The notes under the pieces were generated by a model that saw nothing but the letters and a program-made list of their open reading frames with translations, made no database searches and had not been told where the DNA came from. Shown piece by piece: positions 35,925 to 46,056 of a DNA stretch of 64,000 nucleotides; position 1 is the stretch's first letter; the number at the start of each line of letters is the position of its first letter. Origin of the DNA: Lutjanus erythropterus (Eukaryota; Chordata; Actinopteri; Lutjaniformes; Lutjanidae); contig CM034604.1 in NCBI GenBank assembly GCA_020091685.1, positions 3,027,820 through 3,091,819 of the forward strand, in the 5' to 3' direction. A program made the translations under genes and the position numbers.

Positions 35925-36560
35925 GTTTTGGACTCTAGTCACATGACTTGACTCAAGTCACAATTTTGAGGATTTGAGACTTGCTTAACTAACACTGATA
36001 AAAGATTCAACTTTATTTTGACTTGGTATTCATGACTTGGGACTTGAAATGGTCTTGAGACAGATTTCTTTGCATGTTTAGATATTGAGAGAGGCTATGG
36101 TTTGTTTATGGAACCTGACTGGGTGATTTCTAGTGCAGTGTGTGCAAACCTAGCAACCTTATTGGACGCAGCAAAGGCCAATCCACAAGGGAGCTATTAC
36201 TGAATAATAAAAAATGACATGACCACAACAAGATCCAGTTTCATTCGTCATTACAAAACCCACAAAGAAAGGTACCTGAATGTGCCTTTTTAGCTAAACT
36301 AGCATTAAGTTTAAGCTATGTTAGACTTGGCTTCAAATCAATCGTGCATTATGTTAAGAAGACATATCATTAATGTAAAGGACAACTAGGAAACTGATTC
36401 AGGGTCACATAAACAGCTAAACTGCAGGCTTGTTACTAGCTAGGCTAGCTTGACTTGTGACTTGCTTGTCCTGAGCAATGACTTGACTCGCCCTGCTTGA
36501 CATAAAGAAGGGACTTGATTTGACTCACTTCATTCTAACCCCAGTAACTTTGGACTTGCT
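35925..36560. mobile_element. hAT-like repeat family R, copy 2, with BED-finger relic
   Basis: Both ends are built of acttgactcaag and acttgtgacttgcttg words, as at 17817 and 52320. The centre (36216-36275) translates as DMTTTRSSFIRHYKTH, then KERY. This resembles the TTTSNFIRHLKTH part of a hAT transposase BED zinc finger. The conserved FIRH ending is present and a frame break follows. A non-autonomous hAT derivative with a captured first exon is the simplest reading. Confidence 0.65.
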
Positions 36561-36564
36561 AGCT

Positions 36565-36800
36565 TGCTCTTCAGTTGGTCCACCACTTCTGTCAAGACTG
36601 AAATATCTCAACAATTATTAGATGGATTGCAATGAAATTTTGTACCAACATGCATGGTCCCCAGAAGATGAACCATGCATTGACTTTGGTGATCCCTTGA
36701 CTTTTTCTCTTTGCGGTTCAAAGTGAAATATATTTGAAATTATTGTATGGATTGCCCTGACATTTGATAGATGACCTATAACTGTGACTTTATTAGCTGG
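36565..36800 (+). repeat. Interspersed repeat family S
   Basis: atatctcaacaattattaga, gattgcaatgaaattttgta and tttggtgatcccttgacttt follow the order of a very common fish repeat. A minus-strand copy is at 48650-48790, and a downstream piece with gcatgctaacatgctgacaa is at 45180-45310. Confidence 0.75.
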
Positions 36801-38119
36801 AAAACACAATAGGACCATAATGCTGCACTATGCTAAGAAATTTAAAATGACTCAACAGCACCTCATGGTTATTTATTAATGTAATAATGTGTTTTGTACT
36901 AAATGTTTTAATGGATTGGATCGACCTGAACTTTGTCAATGTAACAAGACTGTTTTTGTTAGTTTTATTGATCAGTGGAGTCAAAGGGAGGCTTCAAATG
37001 TAACTCTCCTGAAATTTGTAATTGTCTGTGGCATTGATTGTGCCTGGTGTTGTGATTGTATCTTGAAATTTTGCATCATTGGAACCACAAGACTCTTAGC
37101 TGGTCAAAGATATGTCGTATATTAACTATGTTATGTTGTAAAATGTTTAATGTAGCAGTTGCGTACTTAACAGCCTGTGTATAATGGGACTACATAACAT
37201 GTGGGACATTAGAGTTTTGACAGAGTCTCCAGAACACCCATTTTTTCCATTCAAGAAGACATACTGTCAAAGGATGCAGAAGTTGAGGATGAACTGACAT
37301 GGACATGCAGCAAGTTTAGTCTTTTCCGAGGAATAAAAGTTCCGTAAAGTAACCGTGATCAGAACAAATGACAGAAAAAACAGCCAGATTGTGATTTCCC
37401 TTTTACTTTTATCTATCTTATGTGCGTGTTTGAAGATACTTCACATTCTCTTTTTATAAGTGAGAACACGCCACCCACATTTACAGTGTGCTAAACCGAT
37501 ACTTTGTGCCCACAAGCGTCACATTCCTGTTTGCCAGAAGACCTGCTGAGAGCTCAGCCATGTTAAATCTGCATCGTATGGTGTGTGAGGATGCCAGTTC
37601 GAGGGACTCCATTATTCACTCAGAGGTCATGTTAAAATGGAACACCTTGTGATTTTTTCCCCCCTTTTCCACTTGCCAGAAGCAGTCGTGAAATTAGAGG
37701 GTGAACCATTTCAAACCTGGCAACTAATTGCAGGTAGGAATAAAGCTGAGAGCCAGGCGAAGATAAACACCTTGTATAAATAGAATCAGGCGGTTACATA
37801 TGCAGAAATTGTCGGCCCTGCACATCAGAGGTGTAAGATGGAATTGGCAGCTGGCTAAAGGCAGACCTGGGTGCATGGTGAGAATGTGCCACCCGCAGGA
37901 TAATGAAGTGAGTAGGCTCTCAAGTGTAGAATTGACTGCACTGAAAATATTTCATTAACTCTCTCTCTCAGTCCCTGCATTGTTCACCCTCAGAGTCCAC
38001 CTGAGTTCTCAGAAAGGTTCTCCACTTGTGTGGAAAATGACAATGAGAGAAAGTGTCCAAAATTAAACTGTTGGATCACCTTAATTACGAAATAAACAAA
38101 ATTTTCACTTATCTTTCAC
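36801..38119. other. Repeat-poor block, conserved-element-like at 37500-37960
   Basis: 37500-37960 is mixed-complexity, repeat-free text (caaacctggcaactaattgc; ctgagagccaggcgaagata). No convincing exon was found. 36801-37200 is AT-rich with no recognised feature. Confidence 0.3.
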
Positions 38120-39133
38120 TACACTCATAGAAATAAGAGTTCCAAAAGGGTTCTGCCTGAATGCCTGAGAGAGTCTACCCAGGACCATTTGCTTCTGTAG
38201 AACCCTTGTTTGCCAAGGGTTCTTTGTATGACTAACAGTTCCATTTTGAACTCTATTTGGAAGGAAGACTTCATCAAGGATTGTTGATAAAACTCTTGGA
38301 ATATGAAAAGGTTTGTGGTAGGAACCCCAGAGTGGGTTCTAGATAAAACACTCTTAATATAAAAAGGTTGTCGGTAGAACACCCTGCGTGCGTTCTAGAT
38401 AAAACCCTTGGAATATGAATGGTTCTCAGTAGAATCACCTTGATGTGTTCTAGAAAAAGTCATTGGAATATAAAAGGCTCTCAGTAGAATTTTCTCAGGG
38501 GGTTCTAGGTAAAATCCTTGGAATATAAGAAAAATCTGGGTAGAAACCCCTGAGTGGGTTCTAGAAAAACCCCTAGAATATTAAAAGGTTCCCAGTAAAA
38601 CCCCTTGGGTGGGTTCTGGATAAAACTAAACCTAACCCTTGGAGTATAAAAGGTTTGTCAGTAGAACTACCTGAATGTATTCTAGCTTAAACCCTTGGAA
38701 TATAAAAGGTTCTCAATTTAGATGCCCTGTTGGATTCTAGATAAAATCCTTGGAATAAAAAGGTTCTTGGCAAAAGCCTCTGGGTGAGTTCTAGATAAAA
38801 TCCTTGGAATATAAAATAGATTCTCGGTAGAACACCCTGGGTGGGTTCTTGTTAGCACAATTAGAAGTTAGATAGAACCCACAGAGATGTTTAGGTGGAA
38901 CCATTACACCAAAGAAGTGTTGTCTGTAGAACCTCTCATAGGTGGTTCTGGGTGAAAGCTTTCACAGATGGTTCCAGATAGAAGCCTTTAATTTCAGTTC
39001 TAGGTAGAACTCTCTGAAAGGGTTCAAATGGAACCATTATAAAAGATTCTACTAGGAACCAAGAAGGGCTCTCCTGTGGGGACAAGCCAAATAACCCTTT
39101 ATGGTTCTAGTTAGCCCCTTTATTTTATTTGTG
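38120..39133. mobile_element. GGTTCT-type MITE expanded by a 56-bp minisatellite
   Basis: It opens acactcatagaaataagagt and closes atggttctagttagcccctt followed by TATTTTATTTG, the two ends of a fish element rich in AGAACC/GGTTCT. Between 38281 and 38850 about ten units of roughly 55-57 bp follow one another: ggttctagataaaacccttg, gaatataaaaggttctcagt and agaacaccctgggtg. Units differ by many substitutions. Frames such as 38125-38382 (-) are by-products. Confidence 0.8.
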
Positions 39134-39822
39134 GTTTACATGGTATTAAAGAATTACACTGAATGGAGTTATTAAGAATTTTCACCACATTCTTCATAAA
39201 TAAGAAACTTCTATGCAACATATTGTGATGAAGTCTCAGGAAAGTATAATGGGATTTTAGAGGTAGAGGTAGATCAGGATTAACAAGCAATCAGAGAGCT
39301 ATACGCTGTATAACTGTACTGTATCCTGAAATGTCTTATCATCATATTAAAAGGGCTGTAGTGTGATTGAAATGTAAAGTTATGAATTAATTAAGAAAAG
39401 GGAAAAAAGTACTTTTCTTTCATTTGCATTATTATTGCCTGATTTATTGTTTGCGTCTTTATCAATGTCTTGGTATGCCTGTATGTTATGTGACTGGCAG
39501 AGTTAATTTGTTGATGTACATGTGCAAACCTTGTGGAAAATAAAATAAATAAAATAAATAAACAAGAAGAAATCCTCAAAAACAGACTGAATGAAGCACT
39601 CCATTTGTATCAGTAGGGTACTGATATTGGTACTGGTATTGCAATTTTTTTTTTACCCAGCCCCAATTGTGTGTATCCTTTAGCTTTGACAAACCTATTG
39701 AATGCAACTCCTGCTTCATAAAACATCATCAAAGCTAATTTTTGCATATTTTGAATTTTTGAATCCTGCATCATGATATTCGCTTGCTAGCAGTTGTTCA
39801 TTGCTAGCAGTTGGCCCATTAC
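39134..39822. other. Unassigned; short repeat fragment near 39600-39665
   Basis: tactgatattggtactggta followed by a T-run resembles a common fish repeat also seen at 55300-55380. The rest is AT-rich. Confidence 0.4.
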
Positions 39823-39837
39823 TGCCCCCTAGTGGCC
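39823..39837 (-). promoter_or_regulatory. CTCF-type binding motif
   Basis: The minus strand reads GGCCACTAGGGGGCA, within CTGGCCACTAGGGGGCAGTA. This is a near-perfect match to the vertebrate CTCF core CCACnAGGGGGC. CTCF organises chromatin loops and insulators, and motif direction matters, so the site points to the minus strand. Single motifs can also be carried by transposons, and occupancy cannot be judged from sequence. Confidence 0.6.
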
Positions 39838-40429
39838 AGTGAAAAATTGTGGTCCAATCAGTTCACGCAGGTGGTGTCATGACCTTAGTTACAGCTGGCA
39901 CAACTAACTTACTTTCTGTTGGAATAAATTTACTTTTATATTGAAAACTTGAGCTCTGATGCAAACTCATCAGTATGATGATGCAGGTAACTGTTACATT
40001 CATCATACATCAATATTTCAATATGCCAGTTGATTTGTATTTTGCTGAATCTGATTTATAAACATGAGCCAAAATTTGCAATGTAATATATATTTTATTG
40101 ATAATACAGTTTGAATTATTCAGCTTAATAGTAGGCCCATGTCATAGAAAAACTTGACTGTGTGTAATAGTGTTCCTAACCAGATGATCCTCCTCTGTGA
40201 CCATGTGGATGAAGACATACTGTGTAAACACACATGTGAACAGCCATTCAGACAACAGCATAATGTTGTGAACATATTAACACATTCTAACGAGTCTCTT
40301 ATGACAGTAGCATGACTAGATGATCCTACAGCAGTGTAGGACAACTTGTTCTCTTAAAGATGCTTTGTAGCAGTGGTCAGTGTTTGTCAGACTCCTGTGG
40401 ACTAAAGTCCTCCATTTTCTACAGCTATA
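39838..40429. other. Unassigned non-coding stretch
   Basis: AT-rich; nothing recognised. Confidence 0.4.
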
Positions 40430-40800
40430 TCAGTCCACTGTGTGATCCATTCTAAAAGTTGTTGGATATTTGATGAAATGCAGGTGAAGGTGACAATTTA
40501 TACAATCTGTCAGAACCTCCGAATGGTATCCTAAAGCCTTGCATGTCTGTGCTGATTTTTGTGTCGGGTACTTTGGAAGACCAGATTCTGGTGCCTTCAT
40601 TTTCTCCATTGTAACACCAAGAATGTCTTCTTCAGCTTTTTCCATCTTTGGAGCCTTTACAAGAGCATCTTTGGCTTTTCGCCTCTGCTTTAGGGCTTCT
40701 TTTTGTAAAAAATTTGCAGTATTTTCCCTCTCCAAGGCCCTCTCAAGAGCACTTTTTTCTTTTCCTCTAGGGTTTCTTGAAGCTCAGTTCACTCAGGATT
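40430..40800 (-). pseudogene. Frameshifted Lys/Glu-rich coiled-coil protein fragment
   Basis: The minus strand gives an unbroken 101-codon frame (40735 down to 40430) containing FLQKEALKQRRKAKDALVK, then KAEEDILGVTMEKM and CKALGYHSEVLTDCINCHL. Just upstream, in another frame, is ELQETLEEKKK. Joining the two needs a one-base change inside an A-run near 40755, which argues for a decayed gene. The heptad-like Leu/Glu/Lys spacing suggests a coiled coil, and the Cys-x-x-Cys-His-x-His tail could be a metal-binding remnant. I do not recognise the family: it may be a transposon-encoded or host retrogene fragment. The opposite-strand 120-codon frame at 40539-40901 is its shadow. Confidence 0.5.
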
Positions 40801-41244
40801 CGCTGTCTGTAGAGCAAGTCTATAAGAAAAATGATGGAGGTGTCTATGTGCAGGCTTTTCTAACAGAGAGAGGTGTTCACTGTTGGAAAGTCTACCAATA
40901 AGTTGCTGAAGTAAATATGTCAAAAATAGTTTTATAATAGCCTGGTTAGCTGTATGAAAATCAGGTTAATGATCTGATACCCCAAAACATGCTGAAATTT
41001 CTCTACACTGGCATCGCCTTTGTGAATTAGTCTGGAACCTTTCAGTTCATTTTCAACTTCCAAGGGGAAATATCAACATGTGCAGGCCAAAATGTCAATC
41101 ATCACATAGCATCTGCCCCATACTGAGTAAATGGTTTTGGTTGGCCCGACCAGATCCATGGCTGGTGGAACTTTGTCTGAATAGAAGGTGGGAGCAGACA
41201 CATATACCAGAGCAAAGGAAAACATGAGCTCGGTCTGGTTCCCA
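40801..41244. other. Unassigned; may be upstream part of the pseudogene
   Basis: The minus strand has a 38-codon open piece (AMDLVGPTKTIYSVWGR) with no recognised domain. It could be a further decayed part of the 40.4-40.8 kb pseudogene; there is no direct support. Confidence 0.25.
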
Positions 41245-41600
41245 GGCTACAGCACCAGTATTTATTACATGGCTTTTTTAAATACTCGATTGTGATTGGT
41301 CACTTACATTCTACGGTCTGTTATTTCTGTATAACAGACCATTGCAATGTATAACAGGCTCTTGCTATGGACACAGTTCTGATCATAGATTTTGGAGAAA
41401 CAAAATGATTGGTAAATCATTAAAATCATTTTAAAATTCATATTTTGTATCACATTTTGCATTTTTTGGTAAGTAACCATTTAATAAGCAGAGTAATGTA
41501 CAGTGAGCAGGTCATTATTGTGTCTTGAATCATTCTGCCAGGATTTATTTCACAATAATGACCTGCTCACTGTGCATTATCCCTTACTTAATCACTCAAA
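41245..41600. mobile_element. Palindromic MITE family J, copy 2
   Basis: CAGTGAGCAGGTCATTATTG with TG (41501-41522) is perfectly inverted at 41551-41572. The left part contains a second hairpin, ggtctgttat (41315-41324) and ataacagacc (41331-41340) around a 6-nt loop, which belongs to the same fish MITE. It resembles 13552-13672 and is non-coding. Confidence 0.8.
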
Positions 41601-41674
41601 TGTGAACCCTGAGAGCACAATATTTTTTTTTTTGCCAAAACTCATTATTATTACTATTATTATTAAAGATTAAT

Positions 41675-41815
41675 TTTTGGTATTTTTTCCACCTTTATCT
41701 GACAGAGACAGCTGAAGTGAAGACAGGAAGAGAGGGGTGGGAGTTGAACCAGCAGCTCCTGCAGAGGACTGATATAGAGCACATGGGGCACATGCTCTAC
41801 CAACTGAGACAAAGC
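41675..41815 (-). mobile_element. tRNA-derived SINE
   Basis: On the minus strand a box A (TTGGTAGAGCA, 41793-41803) and a box B (GGTTCAACTCC, 41740-41750) lie about 42 bp apart. They are followed by the cttcctgtcttcacttcagc tract found in common percomorph SINEs. The tRNA-like head lacks the paired stems of a real tRNA, so it is a SINE and not a tRNA gene. The preceding (TTATTA)n run at 41644-41665 is separate. Confidence 0.75.
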
Positions 41816-42094
41816 AGCATTCTTATTCTAATTATTTTTTGCCAGTGTGAGGTCACAGAATGAGATATTAACACAATCCTGACACAGAAGAAGGCAGATC
41901 CATGACTTGTTGCTGCTGGGACACAAAGCAGGACTTGATCAACCCCAAGTGGGTCACCTGGACAAAGGGGTCCGATGTCGAAAGACCCGAAACCCCCTAA
42001 GACCCCAGGAACATCACTGAGGATGCATCAGCAGTGGAGTAGCATTCATTTTGAGGTATGTTTCAGGTATATTAACACAATATTAACACTCTTT
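41816..42094. other. Unassigned non-coding stretch
   Basis: Nothing recognised. Confidence 0.4.
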
Positions 42095-42330
42095 TTGCTC
42101 TGTTTATGTCTCCACCAACTCCAGAGAAAGATATCTGGCTCTTTAGCTGCTAAATGCTTCACTATGTAAAACATCCAGTATTAAATGTGACCGTCTGCTG
42201 TTTGGTGCTGGGCAGGTAGTGATCAGTGAAACATCTACCTGCTACTGTTAGAAATGAAGCTGATGACAGAACTGAAAATGCCCAAGAAGTCTCAGTTTTG
42301 TCAGATTATTTCTCTTTCACCATTGATTAC
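42095..42330 (+). repeat. Interspersed repeat family F, copy 1
   Basis: gtctccaccaactccagaga, tggctctttagctgctaaat and tgctgtttggtgctgggcag match a common fish repeat also present at 55540-55830 and twice at 60001-60680. Confidence 0.75.
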
Positions 42331-42384
42331 TGTTCATATATTTCCAAAAGTAAGGTCTCATGGACTTTCAAAATAATGGCACAA

Positions 42385-42600
42385 AAACTACTTGGGTAGT
42401 TTAAGGAAAGGTCATGATTTGGTTTTAAAATAAGTATGTTAATTATGCACGTTAACATAATAACGTCAGCTACATACGTAACATAACTGACACACTTGCG
42501 TAAGTTAAAAAGGCGTCAACGTTGACCATTGGACACAAACCCAGGTCTCCTGGGTGAAAGTTCTGTAGTTGTTTGACCCATCCTTCCACCTCACCTTCTC
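42385..42600 (-). repeat. Interspersed repeat family K, copy 2
   Basis: Its 42535-42600 part is the reverse complement of 9579-9650 (see there), and aaaggtcatgatttggtttt pairs with the matching segment near 9725. It is non-coding. Confidence 0.7.
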
Positions 42601-43442
42601 CATAAGAGGACTTTATCTCTCTTTATACTGCAGCACATCAAAACATAATGCCAGATGACCATCTCAGGAAACAAGGCTAGAGGAGCACCTACAGCGTCAT
42701 AGTTTGAAATGTAGTGGGAATGGGCTGGTTTGTCAGGACAAATGATCCCTTTGACATTACACAGTCTTTTGATCCAATGGTAACATAAGCACAGCTTTAA
42801 TTGTCTTACTTAAAGGTTACTACTTTATATTTCTAGGAACTAATCATTTGTAATTTCATGAAAAAGAATATGAGTGTTTTTACAGTGCAGTTGCTAAGCT
42901 GCCAGTCCGTCTGACTGGAATCTTAAGGCCGTCAAACTAATTAACTGGTGCTGTGTTTGAGATAGTGTCTGGCTTTAGAACCTCTCGCCTCACTCTGCTT
43001 TATTGAAAGGGGCAGCAGTACATTCAGACCTCAAACACAGAGGTTTCCATGGGCCGAGTCATCGGGGCTGCAGCTGCTCTTTAGAACACCTCCAACCATG
43101 ACTGTGAAAACCTGCGCACACAATATACTTCTGCCTGAGCAATCAACACGAGGAGGTGGTTCACAATAGACTCAGGTGTTATCTATGTGAGAATTATGAA
43201 ATGGATGAGCAGTGTGGAGGCAGAGAAGCATTTCTATCCAAATGCCAAGATAAATTTGCCAAAAAATCAGTTCAGCTTCATTTGTTATCCCATATGTGTG
43301 AATTCTGACACTCCTCTAATCATATCTGCTTTAAATGATGCTCCACCAGTTTTACTCATCAAAGTCAGTTGACCTATTATGACAAGTACTACTAATGGAT
43401 GAAAGTACTTCAGGTAAAGGGAAGGCCTACTGGCTACTAAGA
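42601..43442. other. Repeat-poor stretch, conserved-element-like at 42895-43150
   Basis: 42895-43150 (gtcaaactaattaactggtg; ctgctttattgaaaggggca) is free of repeats and of mixed complexity. The rest is AT-rich. No exon is supported. Confidence 0.3.
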
Positions 43443-44276
43443 CCACTGGTGGACTGGTGGCCCCACGTTCAAAATATGGGAGCAAAAGTGCCCTCTTTGT
43501 TGCCCCTAAAGTTGATAAAATGTGATAAAGTGCCCTCTAAAGTGCCTTTCAGTGGACAAAACATGATATAGTGCACTCTAGGTTGCCCTTCCAGTGGATA
43601 AAATGTAATAAAGTGGCCTTCAAAGAGACAAAATGTGATAAAGTCCCCTCTAAGGTGCCCTTCCAGTGGACGAAATGTGATAAAGTGCCCTCTAGAGTGC
43701 TCTTCAGTGGATGAAAAGTGGTAAAGTGCCCTACAATGTGCTCTTTCAGTGCATAAAATGTGTAGAAGTGCCTAATAAGGTGCCCTTCAAGTGTACAAAA
43801 CATGATAAAGTGGCCTCTAGAGTGCCCTTCCAGTAGGTGAAATGTGATAAAGTGCCTTATAATACACCCTTCTAGTGCACAAAATGTGAAAAGGTGGTCT
43901 CTAGAGGACCCTTCAGTGAATAAAATGTGACAAAGTGTCCTCTGTAGTCTTCCAGGCACAAAAAAGTCCCTTATAATATGGCCTTCCAATGGACAAAACA
44001 TATTAAAGTGTCCTCTAGAGCACCCTTGAGCAGACAAAATGTGGTGAACTGGAATCTGAGGTGCCTTTTCAGTGGATAAAAGTTGATAATGTGCCCTTTA
44101 CAGTGCCCTTCAGTGGACAAAATGTGGTACAGTGCCCTCTAATTTGCCCTTCCAGGTGACAAAATGTGATAAAGTGCATCATGACTTTTGATGCGCTGGT
44201 GCCCCACTGCTTAGAACTGGTGCCTTATTTTTTATTTTTTTGTCCATGCCCCTCAGACAGCCTGAGTCCGCCACTG
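43443..44276. mobile_element. CAGTGGCGGAC-type MITE expanded by a 48-bp minisatellite
   Basis: The left end ccactggtggactggtgg and right end cctgagtccgccactg are inverted, with the text of 31185-31513. From 43490 to 44190 about 14 units of roughly 45-50 bp follow one another: aaaatgtgataaagtgccct, ctagagtgcccttccagtgg. The 162-codon minus frame at 43549-44037, the longest in the window, is a periodic artefact of this array (recurring LEGH and HFxxF every 16 residues). Confidence 0.8.
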
Positions 44277-45682
44277 AGAGACACTGTCCTCTGTTTGACA
44301 GATGCTGGGCTACACCATGCAACGTGTCGGATATGAGCCATTTGTCTTATTAAATAGTCCACTGGCAGGATGGTGAGCCTGCTAAACCAGATTAAGGTAA
44401 TAGTTAGATTAAAACATTTACATGTTCATATTAATTCCTCCAACAACCACAGTTTACACAAGTTGTTTGGTACAGTAATCATGTCAGAGCCTGGAAGGAT
44501 GTGTGGGCTATTTGTTCCACATGAAGAGAAGGAAAATGTAGGCACTTTGTAATTTATTCACAAGTTAATTAATATTTGCATACAGTATACAGTAAACAAG
44601 ATCAGGCACAATCTGGCACAAGCCCCCAACCCTGGCCCAGGTTCTTCAGTTTTTATTCCTAAAATAATAAAAAGAAGGATAATTACTTTTAGAATTTTTT
44701 TTATAAACAAATGGAGGACATGTTATATATTTATATGAAAGTATAAACTGTATTCAGCCACCAGGTTTGTTATGGACTACATTAACATAAGTAGTTTTGG
44801 AAGAGTGTGTCAGCTAAATAAAATGCAAATGTTTCCTATAACTTTTCTCTTGTATATTCAGTAAAATATAACTGCTAACATAGTTTTTCACTGTAAGCTT
44901 TATGCAGACATTACTGCATCTAAATAATTGCCTGCAATTAACAATTGTTATACATTAGATTGTACTGTACACCTTTACATTACATAAACAACATCCTTGA
45001 CTAACCCACAGGTGTCCGTCACTGTGCCCCAGACCTGCCTCTTTGATCATATAAGAGGGCCTATAATTGACATAAAAAAGTTAAATGAGTTAATTTTTTA
45101 AATAGTAAGTAAATATGAGATAAAATATATCATCACGCAAGATATTATGACTGCTATACTGCTTGTATTGCTTTGGTTCCTATTTTTGTAGATCAAAAAC
45201 AGACCGCCATGAGCTGAAAGCTAATGTTGGCATGCTAACATGCTGACAATGACCATGCAAATGCTAATGCTGTTGATTTTCAGGAGGTATTATGCTAACG
45301 ATGTTCAACACTTTAGGCAATAATTTATTAAAGTGCAGCCTTTGAGTGAACATTGGTCCTAAAACCTGTAGATACGACTGCAGAAAGAAAACTGTTCCTA
45401 CAGGAATCTGAAGAAAGAGACGTTGCTTATTTTTTACAGTAAGCTGGGTGCCATTTAGTTTCATTGTATTCGAAAGAAGACAGACATTTTCAAAACTCTG
45501 CAACTCAAAAAACTGTCTAGATGGATAAACAGATGAAAGGAAAAAATGGATTTGGGGATGAATGTCCCTTTAAACATTTTAACACCAGTAGTTTTACTAT
45601 TTTTGGTACATTTCTGTACATGGTCGGAGATGCAGAGAATATTTTACTGCTCTGTATGAGTGGTGTCTTTACAGAGAGTGCT
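44277..45682. other. Mostly unassigned; family S fragment at 45180-45310
   Basis: 45190-45300 (ctaatgttggcatgctaaca; ttaagg-like text absent) is a piece of repeat family S. The rest is AT-rich with no recognised gene. Confidence 0.4.
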
Positions 45683-46056
45683 TGTGACGGCCCACCCATG
45701 TGTCTTATTTTGTTCACCCAGAGACTGGGTGGGTCGTCAGTGAGACTGGTTGCACCTGAGAGTTGGGAGGAGCCAGAGGGCATAAAAGGTCTGCTCTCCC
45801 TAGACTCTTTCTCTCTCTGGCTGGGCTGCTGCCACCATTCCTCATAGCCGTCTACCATATTAGTTTGGGTTTGAATCCTTATTTTCAGCACTCACACATA
45901 CACCCATTTCCACCCACACATGCACTACACTACTGATTACATCTTATCTCTTTCTCCACATTATCTACTTGGGTTTTTCAATAAAATATCCAGATCATTG
46001 ATCTTTTTGTGTGTGGACTCCCTCCTTTTGTTGCAACTTTGAGCCAAGCTGTAACA
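45683..46056 (+). mobile_element. Solo LTR (Gypsy-like, 374 bp)
   Basis: It begins TGTGACGGCCCACCC and ends GCTGTAACA. The flanks GTGCT (45678-45682) and GTGTT (46057-46061) form a 5-bp target duplication with one transition. Inside are a TATA-like cataaaaggtctg (45781), a pyrimidine-rich ctctttctctctctggctgg start-site region, an AATAAA (45980) and a T/G-rich stretch before the end. These are the signals of an LTR promoter and polyadenylation site. No internal genes flank it, so it is a solo LTR. Assignment to Gypsy rests on the 5-bp duplication and general layout. Confidence 0.8.

Noticed and set aside
38281-38850. Possible CRISPR-like array
   Set aside because: Units are contiguous and diverged throughout, with no constant repeat and unique spacers; this is a minisatellite in a vertebrate genome.
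40539-40901. 120-codon plus-strand frame
   Set aside because: Shadow of the more protein-like minus-strand coiled-coil pseudogene.
41675-41815. Possible tRNA gene
   Set aside because: Box A and box B are present but the stems do not pair and a SINE body follows.
43549-44037. 162-codon minus-strand frame, the longest in the window
   Set aside because: It is a periodic translation of the 48-bp minisatellite, repeating an LEGH...HFxxF pattern every 16 residues.
45517-45891. 124-codon minus and 108-codon plus frames
   Set aside because: Both cross the start of the solo LTR and have no domain.
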